Shown here piece by piece: positions 16,162 through 24,572 of a DNA stretch of 64,000 bases (its first letter is position 1; each line of letters begins with the position of its first letter). Position numbers and translations under genes: made by a program. Under the pieces are notes generated by a model. The model saw nothing but the letters and a program-made list of their open reading frames with translations. It was not told where the DNA came from and did not search any database. Source of the stretch: Flaviramulus_B aquimarinus (GTDB lineage: Bacteria > Bacteroidota > Bacteroidia > Flavobacteriales > Flavobacteriaceae); the NCBI RefSeq assembly GCF_039543205.1, contig NZ_BAABJH010000001.1, positions 372,001-436,000 on the forward strand. Direction: 5' to 3'.

Positions 16162-17013
16162 ATGAAAAAAATACTTCTTCCTACCGATTTTTCCGAAAAT
16201 TCTTGGAATGCTATAAGCTACGCATTGCAATTGTTTAAAAAAGAAACCTGTGAATTTTATTTACTAAATACATATACACCAGTAATTTACCACGTGGAAT
16301 ATGTATTGGTTGAACCCGCTCAATTTGGTATGGTAGATGCTGTAAAAAATGAATCTTTAAGACAACTAAATGAATTAAAAGACAAAATAAAAAAAAGCTA
16401 TAAGAACTCTAATCATAGTTTTGAAATCATATCGAGTTTCAATACTTTAATTACAGAAATCAAGGAGATTGTTGAAAAAAAATCAATAGATTATGTAGTA
16501 ATGGGAACAAAAGGTGCTACTGGAGCCAAAGAAGTATTATTTGGTTCGAATACCGTACATGTTTTTAAAAATGTAAAATGCCCAATAATAGCTATTCCTG
16601 ATGGATTTAGCTTTGAAACACCTCATGAAGTTTTATTTCCAACAGATTACGAGATTGATTATAAAGACCATCATATAAAACCTATAATTAATATTACCTC
16701 TCATTTTAATACTAGAGTAAATATTCTAAATGTATCCTATGGCTATGATTTGTCTGAAAAACAAGAGGAAAACAAGCAAAATCTAGAAAATTATTTCAAG
16801 AAAACAGCTTACTTATTTCATAGTGTAAGTAACCAAAATGTACCAGAAGCTATTACAAATTTTCAATTAAAGGCTCGGGTAAACTTGTTGGTTATGATTA
16901 ATAATAAACATTCCTTTTTTGAGAATTTATTTTTCAAATCGACTATAAATCAAATAGGGTTTCATTTGAATATTCCCTTTTTGGTAATTCCATCAAAAAC
17001 CAATAAAACCTAA
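16162..17013 (+). CDS. Universal stress protein, double USP domain (USP-3)
   Basis: 283 residues. Domain 1 begins KKILLPTDFSENSWNAISYAL and has an intact ATP loop (MGTKGATGAKEVLFGSNTV); domain 2 begins VLFPTDYEIDYKDHH and lacks the loop. It is closest by eye to USP-1 and USP-4 in the loop region. It is the middle gene of the USP-2/3/4 unit with no separate promoter visible in the 22-bp gap upstream. Confidence 0.88.
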   Translation: MKKILLPTDFSENSWNAISYALQLFKKETCEFYLLNTYTPVIYHVEYVLVEPAQFGMVDAVKNESLRQLNELKDKIKKSYKNSNHSFEIISSFNTLITEIKEIVEKKSIDYVVMGTKGATGAKEVLFGSNTVHVFKNVKCPIIAIPDGFSFETPHEVLFPTDYEIDYKDHHIKPIINITSHFNTRVNILNVSYGYDLSEKQEENKQNLENYFKKTAYLFHSVSNQNVPEAITNFQLKARVNLLVMINNKHSFFENLFFKSTINQIGFHLNIPFLVIPSKTNKT

Positions 17014-17017
17014 AGCT

Positions 17018-17848
17018 ATGCGACGAAAAATTTTATTACCAACAGATTTCTCAGACAACTCCTGGAGTGCAATCGTATATGCCTTAAAGCTTTATGCTGA
17101 TGAGGAATGTACATTTTATTTTTTAAACTCTCAAATAATAAAAGTATCCACGCTGTCAAACCTTTCTAACAAACTGCTAGAGACCATGAAAGCTAATGCC
17201 AGAAAAGAGTTATTGGAGTTAAAAAAACTTGCTATAACAGCTGATGCTAATGCAAATCATGAATTTCAAACAATATTAAGCACCGAAGATTTAATAACCG
17301 CTATCAAAAAAAGCGTTATAGAATTTGAAATCGATATCATTATTATGGGAACAAAAGGTGCTACTGGGGCAAAAGAGATTTTCTTCGGAAGTAATACTAC
17401 CCATGTTATAAAAAGCACTAAATCTTGCCCAGTTTTAATAATACCAGAAGAATTCGATTTTGTTAAACCCAAGCAAATAGCCTTTCCAACAGATTTTAAT
17501 CGTTTTTATAGTGGCAAAGAATTAGACCCCTTAAAGCATCTGGTTGATTTATATAACTCAAAAATCAGAATTCTTCATATTGAAGTTAGAGAAGATTTAG
17601 ATGACACCCAAGAAAACAATTTAAAGATGCTAAAAAAGTTTTTATCTAATCACGAACATTCGTTCCATTGGATGCCAGATTATGGAAAAAAAGCTAAGGA
17701 AATTAATGATTTCATTGAAGAATTAGATATTAATATTCTGGCTATGGTAAACTACAAACATAGTTTTATTGAAAAGATTATAAAAGAGCCCGTTATAAAA
17801 AAACTAGGATTTCAACCTACCGTGCCTTTTTTAGTAATACCTGGGTAA
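17018..17848 (+). CDS. Universal stress protein, double USP domain (USP-4)
   Basis: 276 residues. Domain 1 begins RKILLPTDFSDNSWSAIVYAL, with ATP loop MGTKGATGAKEIFFGSNTT; domain 2 begins IAFPTDFNRFYSGKELD. The N-terminal domain is slightly shorter between strands 1 and 2 than in the paralogues. It starts 4 bp after USP-3, so the two are almost certainly cotranscribed. The next gene, USP-5, has its own promoter with box I. Confidence 0.88.
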   Translation: MRRKILLPTDFSDNSWSAIVYALKLYADEECTFYFLNSQIIKVSTLSNLSNKLLETMKANARKELLELKKLAITADANANHEFQTILSTEDLITAIKKSVIEFEIDIIIMGTKGATGAKEIFFGSNTTHVIKSTKSCPVLIIPEEFDFVKPKQIAFPTDFNRFYSGKELDPLKHLVDLYNSKIRILHIEVREDLDDTQENNLKMLKKFLSNHEHSFHWMPDYGKKAKEINDFIEELDINILAMVNYKHSFIEKIIKEPVIKKLGFQPTVPFLVIPG

Positions 17849-17872
17849 GCACAGGAATAGCTTAACATAAGC

Positions 17873-17884
17873 TGATATATATCA
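17873..17884 (+). promoter_or_regulatory. FNR-like box I
   Basis: Perfect TGAT-ATAT-ATCA. The -7 element TATATTGA (17908-17915) is 33 bp away centre to centre; USP-5 starts 47 bp beyond the box. Confidence 0.7.
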
Positions 17885-17930
17885 TTGCCATATTATGCCT
17901 TTCAAATTATATTGAAGTAAATATATAATC

Positions 17931-18785
17931 ATGAAACGTAAAATTTTGTTACCTACCGATTTTTCGAAAAATGCGTGGCATGCTATAAACTATGCCATCG
18001 AATTATACAAAAACGACCAATGTGATTTTTATATTCTCAACGTGTATACCGCTACGGGTAATATTATTGAGAGTTTAATAAATATGGAGCCCGGGAGTGA
18101 ACTGTATGAAACAGCAAAATTAGAATCTGAAAACGGATTAGCCAAAATTTTAGATATGCTGGCTTTTAAGGATAATAATACTCCAAAACATCATTTTAAA
18201 CCCATTTCTACATTTAACAATACCGTTGAAGCTATTAAGAATGTAGTTGAAGAAAAAGATATTGAAATGATTATTATGGGTACTAAAGGAAAAACAAACT
18301 ACAGAAAAACTGTTTATGGGAGTACAGCTATAAATGTCATGGAAAAAGTACGCAATTGCCCCGTAATAGTAGTGCCAAAAATGGCTAAGCATCACTTACC
18401 AAAGGAAATTGTTTTTCCTACGGGCTTTAAAACACCTTTTAAAAAACGAGAACTTAATCATCTTATTGAATTGGCTAAAAAATGTGAAGCTTCAATCAGA
18501 GTTTTACATATATCATTAAAAAATAAATTAAGCGATGTGCAACTCAATAATAAAAAGCTTTTAAAAGAATATTTTGAAGGTGTGCCATACACATTTCATA
18601 CGCTTAGCTATATGGAAATACCAGTGGCCATCAATTGCTTTGTAGAAAGTAGAGGTAGCGACATGGTAGCTTTTATAAATAAAAAGCACATCTTTTTTGG
18701 AAGTATGTTAACACATCCACTAGTTAAAGATATTGGACAAAAATCAAAAGTCCCCATACTGGTGATGCACGATTTAAGAAATTAA
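17931..18785 (+). CDS. Universal stress protein, double USP domain (USP-5)
   Basis: 284 residues. Domain 1 begins RKILLPTDFSKNAWHAINYAI; its loop is MGTKGKTNYRKTVYGSTA, again without the second glycine, like USP-2. Domain 2 begins IVFPTGFKTPFKKRELN, where the usual PTD has become PTG. It is cotranscribed with the eRF1-like gene 22 bp downstream under box I. The altered loop makes ATP binding doubtful. Confidence 0.87.
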   Translation: MKRKILLPTDFSKNAWHAINYAIELYKNDQCDFYILNVYTATGNIIESLINMEPGSELYETAKLESENGLAKILDMLAFKDNNTPKHHFKPISTFNNTVEAIKNVVEEKDIEMIIMGTKGKTNYRKTVYGSTAINVMEKVRNCPVIVVPKMAKHHLPKEIVFPTGFKTPFKKRELNHLIELAKKCEASIRVLHISLKNKLSDVQLNNKKLLKEYFEGVPYTFHTLSYMEIPVAINCFVESRGSDMVAFINKKHIFFGSMLTHPLVKDIGQKSKVPILVMHDLRN

Positions 18786-18807
18786 AAAAACATTAAAAAC
18801 ATTACAA

Positions 18808-19215
18808 ATGAAAACAGGTATTTGGTTAGATAAAGAAAAAGCCCATATTGTGACCTTAAATGATGGCAAGATGAGTTTTAACACCATACTATCTAATATA
18901 GAAAACTTCAGGATTCATGGTGGTTCTGGCACAAAATTTAAGGGTGGTCCTCAAGATGTTGTACAGGATAGCCGGTATTTAGAACGCGAAAAACATCAAT
19001 TCAGAACATACTTTAAAAAATTAGTATCAGAAATTAATAATGCCAATGCTATAGTGCTTTTTGGTCCAGCCGAGACTGGCGAAAAATTTTATAAAGAATT
19101 AACTACACATTATAAAGATTTAAGTGCCAAAATTAAGGACGTTACAAAAGCAGACAGTATGACTAAAAGGCAAATAATCGCTTGGGTTAAGGACTTCTTT
19201 AAACCGGCATCTTAG
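18808..19215 (+). CDS. eRF1/Pelota-like (baeRF-type) small protein
   Basis: 135 residues. The N-terminal strand pair (TGIWLDKEKAHIVTLNDGK) and the later AIVLFGPAETGEKFYKEL followed by MTKRQIIAWVKDFF resemble the third domain of archaeal/eukaryotic eRF1 and Pelota, a fold found in bacterial proteins (baeRF, host-attachment-protein group) proposed to act on stalled or resting ribosomes. A glycine-rich loop (FRIHGGSGTKFKGGPQDVV) is a typical feature of such proteins. The call is by pattern only. It is coupled to USP-5, and a strong terminator lies 24 bp downstream. Confidence 0.55.
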   Translation: MKTGIWLDKEKAHIVTLNDGKMSFNTILSNIENFRIHGGSGTKFKGGPQDVVQDSRYLEREKHQFRTYFKKLVSEINNANAIVLFGPAETGEKFYKELTTHYKDLSAKIKDVTKADSMTKRQIIAWVKDFFKPAS

Positions 19216-19238
19216 TCGGTTTTAGTTGGTTAGTTAGT

Positions 19239-19272
19239 AACTGCCAAAATCAACTAGATTTTGGCAGTTTTA
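19239..19272 (+). terminator. Rho-independent terminator after the USP-5 unit
   Basis: Perfect 13-bp stem: AACTGCCAAAATC at 19239-19251 and GATTTTGGCAGTT at 19257-19269, loop of five, followed by TTAAT. It separates the USP-5 unit from the ATP-cone gene 15 bp later, so the latter needs read-through or its own promoter. Confidence 0.75.
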
Positions 19273-19286
19273 ATAGAAACATAAAA

Positions 19287-20129
19287 ATGGAAACGAATAC
19301 TATTGATATCATTAAATCATCCGGTAAAAAAGTAAAATTTTCGTTAGATAAATTAAAGAATTCATTAAAACGCATTGGAGCAGACCAGAAAACTGTTAAT
19401 CAGATTATTAATACAGTAAGAGATGAATTATATCAAGGTATTTCCACTAAGGAAATCTATAACAGGGCATTTGGATTACTTAAAAAAAAGAAAAGTTATT
19501 TAGCTTCCAAATACAAACTAAAAAAAGCCATTTATGAGTTAGGCCCAACAGGTTACCCTTTTGAGCGTTTTATAAGTAGTATTTTACAGTATTCTGGCTT
19601 TAAAACTGAAGTTAATAAAATTTTACATGGGCAATGTGTTACTCACGAAATAGATATTATAGCCCATAAACACAATAAAACTACAATAATAGAATGTAAA
19701 TTTCATAACGAAAAAGGTCTTAATTGTAATGTAAAGATTCCTCTTTATATTAATTCACGCTATAATGATGTAAAAACACATTGGAATGCTAATTCTAAAA
19801 ACAAAACCACTCTAACCGAAGGATGGGTGGTAACTAATACACGTTTTACTGAAGATGCCATACAATATGGCAAATGCGTTAACCTCTATTTATTAAGTTG
19901 GGATTATCCTAAAAATGATGGATTAAAAGACCGTATAGACCGTTTAGGATTATACCCCGTTACGGTATCTACATTACTAACCAATAGAGAAAAACAGTTT
20001 TTGTTAAGTAGAGATATTGTATTGTGCAGACAATTAATTGGCGATGTGTTTTACTTAGACCACTTAGGCATTTTAGAAACAAGAAAGCATAAAATATTGA
20101 ATGAAATAAAAATGCTGTGTAATCATTAG
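19287..20129 (+). CDS. ATP-cone plus PD-(D/E)XK (Mrr-like) nuclease
   Basis: 280 residues. Residues 5-85 form an ATP-cone, the allosteric nucleotide-binding domain of ribonucleotide reductases and NrdR (ISTKEIYNRAFGLLKKKK). Residues 95-200 match a restriction-endonuclease-like core: Glu121, Asp123 in HEIDIIA and Glu136-Cys-Lys138 in TTIIECKFHN. The tail has further helices without a motif I recognise. Together they suggest a nuclease gated by ATP/dATP; the nucleic acid target is unknown and there is no methylase nearby, arguing against a restriction system. It precedes the beta-CASP gene by 5 bp. Confidence 0.75.
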   Translation: METNTIDIIKSSGKKVKFSLDKLKNSLKRIGADQKTVNQIINTVRDELYQGISTKEIYNRAFGLLKKKKSYLASKYKLKKAIYELGPTGYPFERFISSILQYSGFKTEVNKILHGQCVTHEIDIIAHKHNKTTIIECKFHNEKGLNCNVKIPLYINSRYNDVKTHWNANSKNKTTLTEGWVVTNTRFTEDAIQYGKCVNLYLLSWDYPKNDGLKDRIDRLGLYPVTVSTLLTNREKQFLLSRDIVLCRQLIGDVFYLDHLGILETRKHKILNEIKMLCNH

Positions 20130-20134
20130 AGACT

Positions 20135-21508
20135 ATGGAGAATTTTGCTAAAATCAATTTTTTAGGGGCAGCTGGAGTTGTTACAGGTTCTAAATTTCTT
20201 ATTGAAACCTCAGAGAAAAATATATTGATAGACTGCGGTATGTTTCAAGGTTTAAAAGCTTTAAGGGAACTTAACTGGAGTAATTTACCTATAAATGTTG
20301 AAACTATTGATGTGGTATTGCTAACTCATGGCCATTTAGACCATGTTGGTTATTTACCAAGACTGCTAAAGCAGGGTTTTACTGGTAAAATTATAGGAAC
20401 AGCACCTACCTTGGCTATTACAGAAATTATTTTAAAAGACAGTGCTAAGATTCACGAAGAAGACGCAAAAAAAGCTAACAAGGAAAAATATACAAAGTAT
20501 AACCCCGCTTTGCCTTTTTACACCAAACTTGAAGCAGAAAAAACAATAGCTTTATTTCATGCAGAAATAGCCGACAAATGGATAAAACTATCTGAAAACA
20601 TATCATACCACTTTAAGTACAATGGACATATAATTGGAGCAACTTATATTGAATTAGATATTAATGGAAAACGATTTGTGTTTTCTGGTGATATTGGTAG
20701 ACCCAATGACTATTTATTAGAAAACCCTAAAAAACCTGAATGGGCCGATTTTTTATTTATTGAAAGCACCTATGGTAATAGGTTACATCCAAAAGAAAAT
20801 ATTGAAGACACCCTATCAAAGTTAATAAAAGAAGTCATTCATAAAAAAGGAACTTTAATTATCCCAAGCTTCGCGGTAGAACGATTGCAATCCCTCATGT
20901 ATTTACTTTGGAAACTCTATAAAACAAATAAAATACCAAATATCCCCATTTTTATAGATAGCCCAATGGGAATTAATGTTTTAGAAGTTTTTCAACAATT
21001 TCCTAAATGGCATAAATTATCCATATCAGATTATAACGCTATGTGCAATCATGTAACTATTGTTCAATCTTATAAAGAAACCTGGGAAACTATTGACGAT
21101 AAACGTTCAAAAATAATTATAGCTGGTAGTGGCATGGTAACAGGCGGACGCGTACTAACCTATTTGCAACAACTTATAGACGAAACCGTCACAACCGTTC
21201 TATTAGTAGGCTACCAAGCTGAAGGCACACGTGGCAGACAATTACAAAATGGTGCGCATGAAATACGTTTTTTTGGAAAATATTATCCAGTAAAAGCTAA
21301 AATCAAGCATATTGAAAGCTTATCTGCTCATGCTGACCAAAGCGATTTGTTGCATTGGATGAGTCATATTAAAAATGTTCCTGAAACCGTATTTTTAATT
21401 CATGGCGAACCTACTGCCCTAGATACATTTCGTGTTAAAATAAAGGACGTTTATGGTTGGAATGTTACAATACCAAAACTTACGGATGTTGAAAAAATAT
21501 TGTTATAA
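20135..21508 (+). CDS. Beta-CASP metallo-beta-lactamase RNA hydrolase (Ysh1-like)
   Basis: 457 residues. The zinc motif LTHGHLDHVGYL (His65, His67, Asp69, His70) and later metal-ligand motifs FSGDIGR and HGEP mark an MBL-fold hydrolase, and SLSAHADQSDLL is a beta-CASP motif. GSGMVTGGRVLTYL is typical of the bacterial YSH1/CPSF73-like group thought to cleave RNA. It lies 5 bp after the ATP-cone nuclease gene and 17 bp before a coiled-coil gene. MBL-RNases of this group recur in dormancy loci with USP and Hsp20 in other phyla; that parallel is from memory of the family. Confidence 0.87.
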   Translation: MENFAKINFLGAAGVVTGSKFLIETSEKNILIDCGMFQGLKALRELNWSNLPINVETIDVVLLTHGHLDHVGYLPRLLKQGFTGKIIGTAPTLAITEIILKDSAKIHEEDAKKANKEKYTKYNPALPFYTKLEAEKTIALFHAEIADKWIKLSENISYHFKYNGHIIGATYIELDINGKRFVFSGDIGRPNDYLLENPKKPEWADFLFIESTYGNRLHPKENIEDTLSKLIKEVIHKKGTLIIPSFAVERLQSLMYLLWKLYKTNKIPNIPIFIDSPMGINVLEVFQQFPKWHKLSISDYNAMCNHVTIVQSYKETWETIDDKRSKIIIAGSGMVTGGRVLTYLQQLIDETVTTVLLVGYQAEGTRGRQLQNGAHEIRFFGKYYPVKAKIKHIESLSAHADQSDLLHWMSHIKNVPETVFLIHGEPTALDTFRVKIKDVYGWNVTIPKLTDVEKILL

Positions 21509-21525
21509 ATTTAAAGTTATAAACC

Positions 21526-21933
21526 ATGGAAATACAAAAACAAGTACATAAAAATTTTATACGAAGCAAATATGCTGAAGAATTACAGTATGCTATAAAG
21601 CAACATCAAATTTATCTCAAAAGTTTGGAAAAGGAATTGAATTTTTATGAATTTTTGTTGGATTCATGTAAATTTAAATCTCCTATTATGAATTTATTTG
21701 AAAGACTGACTCAATTTAAAATTGATATAGCTACCTCAAATAAAAATCGTGCCCTACTATTGAGCGAAATAAACGCAATAACCTTTAAAAGGTCAAATGC
21801 TTCATTGAAAAATATTGATTTGATTATTACTAAGTTGGAGAAAATTGAGGCTAAAATCCATAATTTTAATACAGACATTTCCCGTTTAAAATCTTCCATG
21901 TTTGAATATTTACAAAACGTAATTGCTAGCTAA
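21526..21933 (+). CDS. Coiled-coil hypothetical protein
   Basis: 135 residues, soluble and strongly helical with heptad-like spacing of Leu and Ile (HQIYLKSLEKELNFYEFLL, then IDLIITKLEKIEAKIHNF). No catalytic motif and no family that I recognise. It follows the beta-CASP gene by 17 bp. It may be a small oligomeric or adaptor protein for that enzyme, which is only inference from position. Confidence 0.55.
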   Translation: MEIQKQVHKNFIRSKYAEELQYAIKQHQIYLKSLEKELNFYEFLLDSCKFKSPIMNLFERLTQFKIDIATSNKNRALLLSEINAITFKRSNASLKNIDLIITKLEKIEAKIHNFNTDISRLKSSMFEYLQNVIAS

Positions 21934-21972
21934 AAAGTTCATAAAAAACCCACATTTTTAGCCATAACAAAC

Positions 21973-21984
21973 TGATATATATCA
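21973..21984 (+). promoter_or_regulatory. FNR-like box J
   Basis: Perfect TGAT-ATAT-ATCA. The -7 element TATATTAG (22008-22015) is 33 bp away centre to centre; the Hsp20 gene starts 67 bp beyond the box. Confidence 0.7.
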
Positions 21985-22050
21985 TTGTAAAAACTTGTTT
22001 ATGCATATATATTAGGGAACATTATAAGTTTAACCTAAATATATAATATT

Positions 22051-22572
22051 ATGACAACATTAATGAAACGTAGAAGAAAAAGAAATGGATTATCGCCATT
22101 TGAAAGCCAACTATTAACCCCTTGGAGAAATAACCTTTTAAGACCTTGGAGCAATAGATTATTCCCATCAAATTTAAACAACCTAGTAAGATTTGATGAT
22201 ATTTTCAGTGATGATTTTTTTGAAGATGATAGTTTAATGCCTGCAGTAAATGTAAAAGAAAACAAAGAGGATTTTGAAATTGAGTTTGCAGTTCCGGGTT
22301 TTAACAAAAAAGATTTTGAAGTTACCATTGAAGAAGATGTACTTCATGTTTCTGGTAAAAAAGAATTAGAAGAAGAGCAAGAAGAAGATGATTATTCTCG
22401 AAAAGAATTTAGCTACAAATCGTTTAAAAGATCAATGGCACTTCCAACAAGTGTTGACTTAGATCAAGACGTAAAAGCATCATACAAAAATGGCATCTTA
22501 AAAATAAAATTATTGAAAAAGGAAGATGTTATTGAACAAGAACCTCCAAAAAAGGTTATTGAGGTTAATTAA
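22051..22572 (+). CDS. Small heat shock protein Hsp20
   Basis: 173 residues. The alpha-crystallin domain spans about 65-160 (MPAVNVKENKEDFEIEFAVP, FEVTIEEDVLHVSGK, then the conserved SYKNGILKI, where A-x-x-x-N-G-x-L is the family signature). The N-terminal arm carries many Arg and Trp residues (GLSPFESQLLTPWRNN) and drives oligomer assembly. The middle contains a very acidic stretch (EEEQEEDD). It holds unfolding proteins until DnaK/DnaJ can refold them, which links it to the J-domain gene at 3736-4620 under the same type of promoter. A terminator follows. Confidence 0.92.
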   Translation: MTTLMKRRRKRNGLSPFESQLLTPWRNNLLRPWSNRLFPSNLNNLVRFDDIFSDDFFEDDSLMPAVNVKENKEDFEIEFAVPGFNKKDFEVTIEEDVLHVSGKKELEEEQEEDDYSRKEFSYKSFKRSMALPTSVDLDQDVKASYKNGILKIKLLKKEDVIEQEPPKKVIEVN

Positions 22573-22582
22573 TTCACCCTCG

Positions 22583-22620
22583 CAGAAAGTAAGAATTTAA
22601 CATCTTACTTTCTGTTTTTT
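22583..22620 (+). terminator. Rho-independent terminator after hsp20
   Basis: Arms CAGAAAGTAAGA (22583-22594) and TCTTACTTTCTG (22603-22614), then six T. Confidence 0.85.
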
Positions 22621-22632
22621 AAATCAATTAAA

Positions 22633-23094
22633 ATGAAATCGAAAAAAATTGAAGTCAAAAAATATGAAGCTTGGTTAAGTGCAGAAACCATGCATGGGCA
22701 TTATCTAAAATGGTTATCTGAATTAGAATTTGCAGAAGATGAGCAACTATTTTTTAATGATTTAATAGATACCTATACCCTGCAACTTATAGATTCAAAA
22801 CATTTTAATGAAAGTACAGAAATTATCAACAAGTTAAATGCCTTACAGAAAGAAACCAAAGCACTCATAAACACAGTTATTAATCATGAAAAAGGTTTGA
22901 AAATTATGGTTGATGGTATCAATCAAATTCCAGAAGAAAATGCCTATAAAGACGAACACGGAAAATTAATAATTACCATTAGTGAATTTTTAAAAAAATA
23001 TAGAACCTTAAAGTCGCAATTATTTGTACTTATAAAAAACATTATTAAAGAACGTAAACAAAAAAGGCTGCTTTCACAAAAAACCAAGAAATGA
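22633..23094 (+). CDS. Helical hypothetical protein
   Basis: 153 residues, soluble, almost fully helical and charged, ending in a basic tail (IIKERKQKRLLSQKTKK). The start region (KYEAWLSAETMHGHYLKWLSELEFAEDEQLFF) recurs in my memory near USP/Hsp20 genes of flavobacteria, but I cannot name a family. It sits 12 bp after the hsp20 terminator with no FNR-like box of its own, so its expression may depend on read-through. Confidence 0.55.
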   Translation: MKSKKIEVKKYEAWLSAETMHGHYLKWLSELEFAEDEQLFFNDLIDTYTLQLIDSKHFNESTEIINKLNALQKETKALINTVINHEKGLKIMVDGINQIPEENAYKDEHGKLIITISEFLKKYRTLKSQLFVLIKNIIKERKQKRLLSQKTKK

Positions 23095-23167
23095 TTTATT
23101 TAATACTTTGTAATAGTCTGCTCAGTATTTAAAACTATTATCTGTCAAACCAACTTATTTCAATGCT

Positions 23168-23830
23168 ATGAAGTTTTTAAGAATAATAACAATCTGCCTG
23201 CTCGTAATAAGTTGCTCTACCACAGAATTAGTCGATAACTGGAAAAACCCAGATATAGATTCCTATAGTCCAAAAAAAGTCTTAATCGTAGGAATGACAG
23301 CAAACCTTAAAGCGAGACGGCAGTTTGAAAAGCAATTACAATTGGAATATGCCTCAAGAGGTATCGAATCTGTGAGTAGTCTAGAATTTTTTAAGCCTTC
23401 ATTTACAAACGAAAAGCAAACCGATGAAGATCTTAAAACCTTGGAAAGCAACTTTATAAAAGACGGTTTTGACACCATTATATTCACAAAAGTAATTGGT
23501 GTAGAAGATATCATTTCATACAAAGAAAACTATAATGGTTATGAAAGTACCCATAGAAAGTTTAGAGAAGATTATTTGAAGTATCAGGATGCATTTTATA
23601 ACCCAGATTATTATAAAGAATATACCGTTTACCATACTGAAACCTCCATGTATTGTATTTGCCCCACAAAGGATAGAGAACTTATTTGGAAGGGTTATAT
23701 AGATATTATGGACCCACAATCTATAACCGAAACTGTAAATGATTATGTAAGACTCGTAGTAGTTATTTTAGAAGAGCTACAACTCATTAATCCAATTGTG
23801 TTAAAAGACAACAAATTTGAAGAAACCTAA
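23168..23830 (+). CDS. Lipoprotein of unknown function
   Basis: 220 residues with a lipoprotein signal (MKFLRIITICLLVISCSTTE; lipobox VISC). The mature part opens LVDNWKNPDIDSYSPKKVLIVGMTAN and continues as an alpha/beta domain without membrane helices. Related lipoproteins occur in many Bacteroidota and are thought to sit in the periplasm or outer membrane; the role is unknown. A fragment of a second copy lies directly downstream (23865-23970), showing a local duplication that has decayed. Confidence 0.65.
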   Translation: MKFLRIITICLLVISCSTTELVDNWKNPDIDSYSPKKVLIVGMTANLKARRQFEKQLQLEYASRGIESVSSLEFFKPSFTNEKQTDEDLKTLESNFIKDGFDTIIFTKVIGVEDIISYKENYNGYESTHRKFREDYLKYQDAFYNPDYYKEYTVYHTETSMYCICPTKDRELIWKGYIDIMDPQSITETVNDYVRLVVVILEELQLINPIVLKDNKFEET

Positions 23831-23864
23831 TAGCAGTTGTAATTTAAAACTAAGAGCATTATAT

Positions 23865-23970
23865 ATGCAATTTTTAGCCATGCTATTAATGGGTTGTTCC
23901 GCAACAAAGTTAATCACTAATTGGAAAAATCCTGAATATTAAAACCATAACCTAAAAAAAGTAACGCAAT
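23865..23970 (+). pseudogene. Truncated paralogue of the upstream lipoprotein
   Basis: An ATG at 23865 opens a lipoprotein-like N-terminus (MQFLAMLLMGCSATKLITNW) that aligns with the gene just upstream (SCSTTELVDNW), then meets a TAA at 23940-23942 after NPEY. Past the stop, the same frame still reads NHNLKKVT, matching SYSPKKVL of the paralogue. After this the similarity ends and recombinase-like sequence begins. Confidence 0.65.
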
Positions 23971-23985
23971 TTTTATCGCATAATT

Positions 23986-24393
23986 ATGCCTTCCAGAATA
24001 TCTCAAACAAATTATAAAAAAGTAAAACTCATTAATAATAAACTCATCAAGCTTCAAGATCTTTTTATTGATTGTGTATTGAACAAAAATGAGTACTCAC
24101 AAGCTAAAAAAAATACATAGATATTATCAAATAATTTAAGAGTTTAGGACATAGTCAAAATAAACAAAAGGACATTTTTGACACCAATAAAAAGGGCTTT
24201 CAAACTTTCAAAATTTTGACAGGCAATACATTGAAGCAGATATTGTTTATAAAAGGCTGCTTACCGGTTTAATATTTCCAAATAAATTTGGATTTCAAAA
24301 TAAAAAAGTTCGAACCGATTATATAAATCAGCTGCTTTTTAAAATTTCTAGTATCAACAAGATTTTTGAGACAAAAAAAACGGGACAATCCTA
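23986..24393 (+). pseudogene. Remnant of a serine site-specific recombinase C-terminus
   Basis: Two reading fragments resemble the tail of large Bacteroidota serine recombinases. From 23986 the frame reads SQTNYKKVKLINNKLIKLQD followed by LFIDCVLNKNEYSQAKK, like the conserved coiled-coil segment. From about 24215 another frame reads YIEADIVYKRLLTGLIFPNK and later VRTDYINQLLFKISSINKIF, like the usual C-terminal end. Stops and frame changes lie between them and the N-terminal catalytic domain is gone. The remnant ends beside tRNA-Arg, consistent with an old integration site. Confidence 0.6.
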
Positions 24394-24412
24394 ATATTAA
24401 GAATTGGTCCCG
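24371..24412 (-). terminator. Terminator of tRNA-Arg
   Basis: On the minus strand: CGGGACCAAT, loop, ATTGTCCCG, then eight T. It lies directly downstream of the tRNA gene. Confidence 0.8.
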
Positions 24413-24417
24413 TTCAG

Positions 24418-24491
24418 TGACCTCGACTGGATTCAAACCAGTAACCTCTTGAGCCGTAATCAAGTGCGCTATTCAGTTGCGCCACGAGGCC
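24418..24491 (-). tRNA. tRNA-Arg (anticodon ACG)
   Basis: A full cloverleaf can be drawn on the minus strand: acceptor GGCCTCG/CGAGGTC with one G-U pair, D arm GCGC/GCGC, anticodon arm CTTGA-TTACGGC-TCAAG (anticodon ACG, expected to become ICG), TTTGAAT T-loop within ACTGG/CCAGT, discriminator A. CCA is not encoded. The transcript ends in a strong terminator. Confidence 0.93.
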
Positions 24492-24572
24492 ATTTTTGTG
24501 GGTGCAAATATAGTATTTTTATTAAAACCTAACCAATTATTTATTTCAAATTTGTAATTATTACTTTTGAAT

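Noticed and set aside
19287..20129. Type IV restriction enzyme
   Set aside because: Despite the Mrr-like core, an ATP-cone replaces any DNA-recognition domain and no defence genes are nearby.
23831..24417. An active mobile element or prophage edge
   Set aside because: Only a C-terminal recombinase remnant with stops and frame changes is left; no direct repeats of the tRNA end were found by eye.
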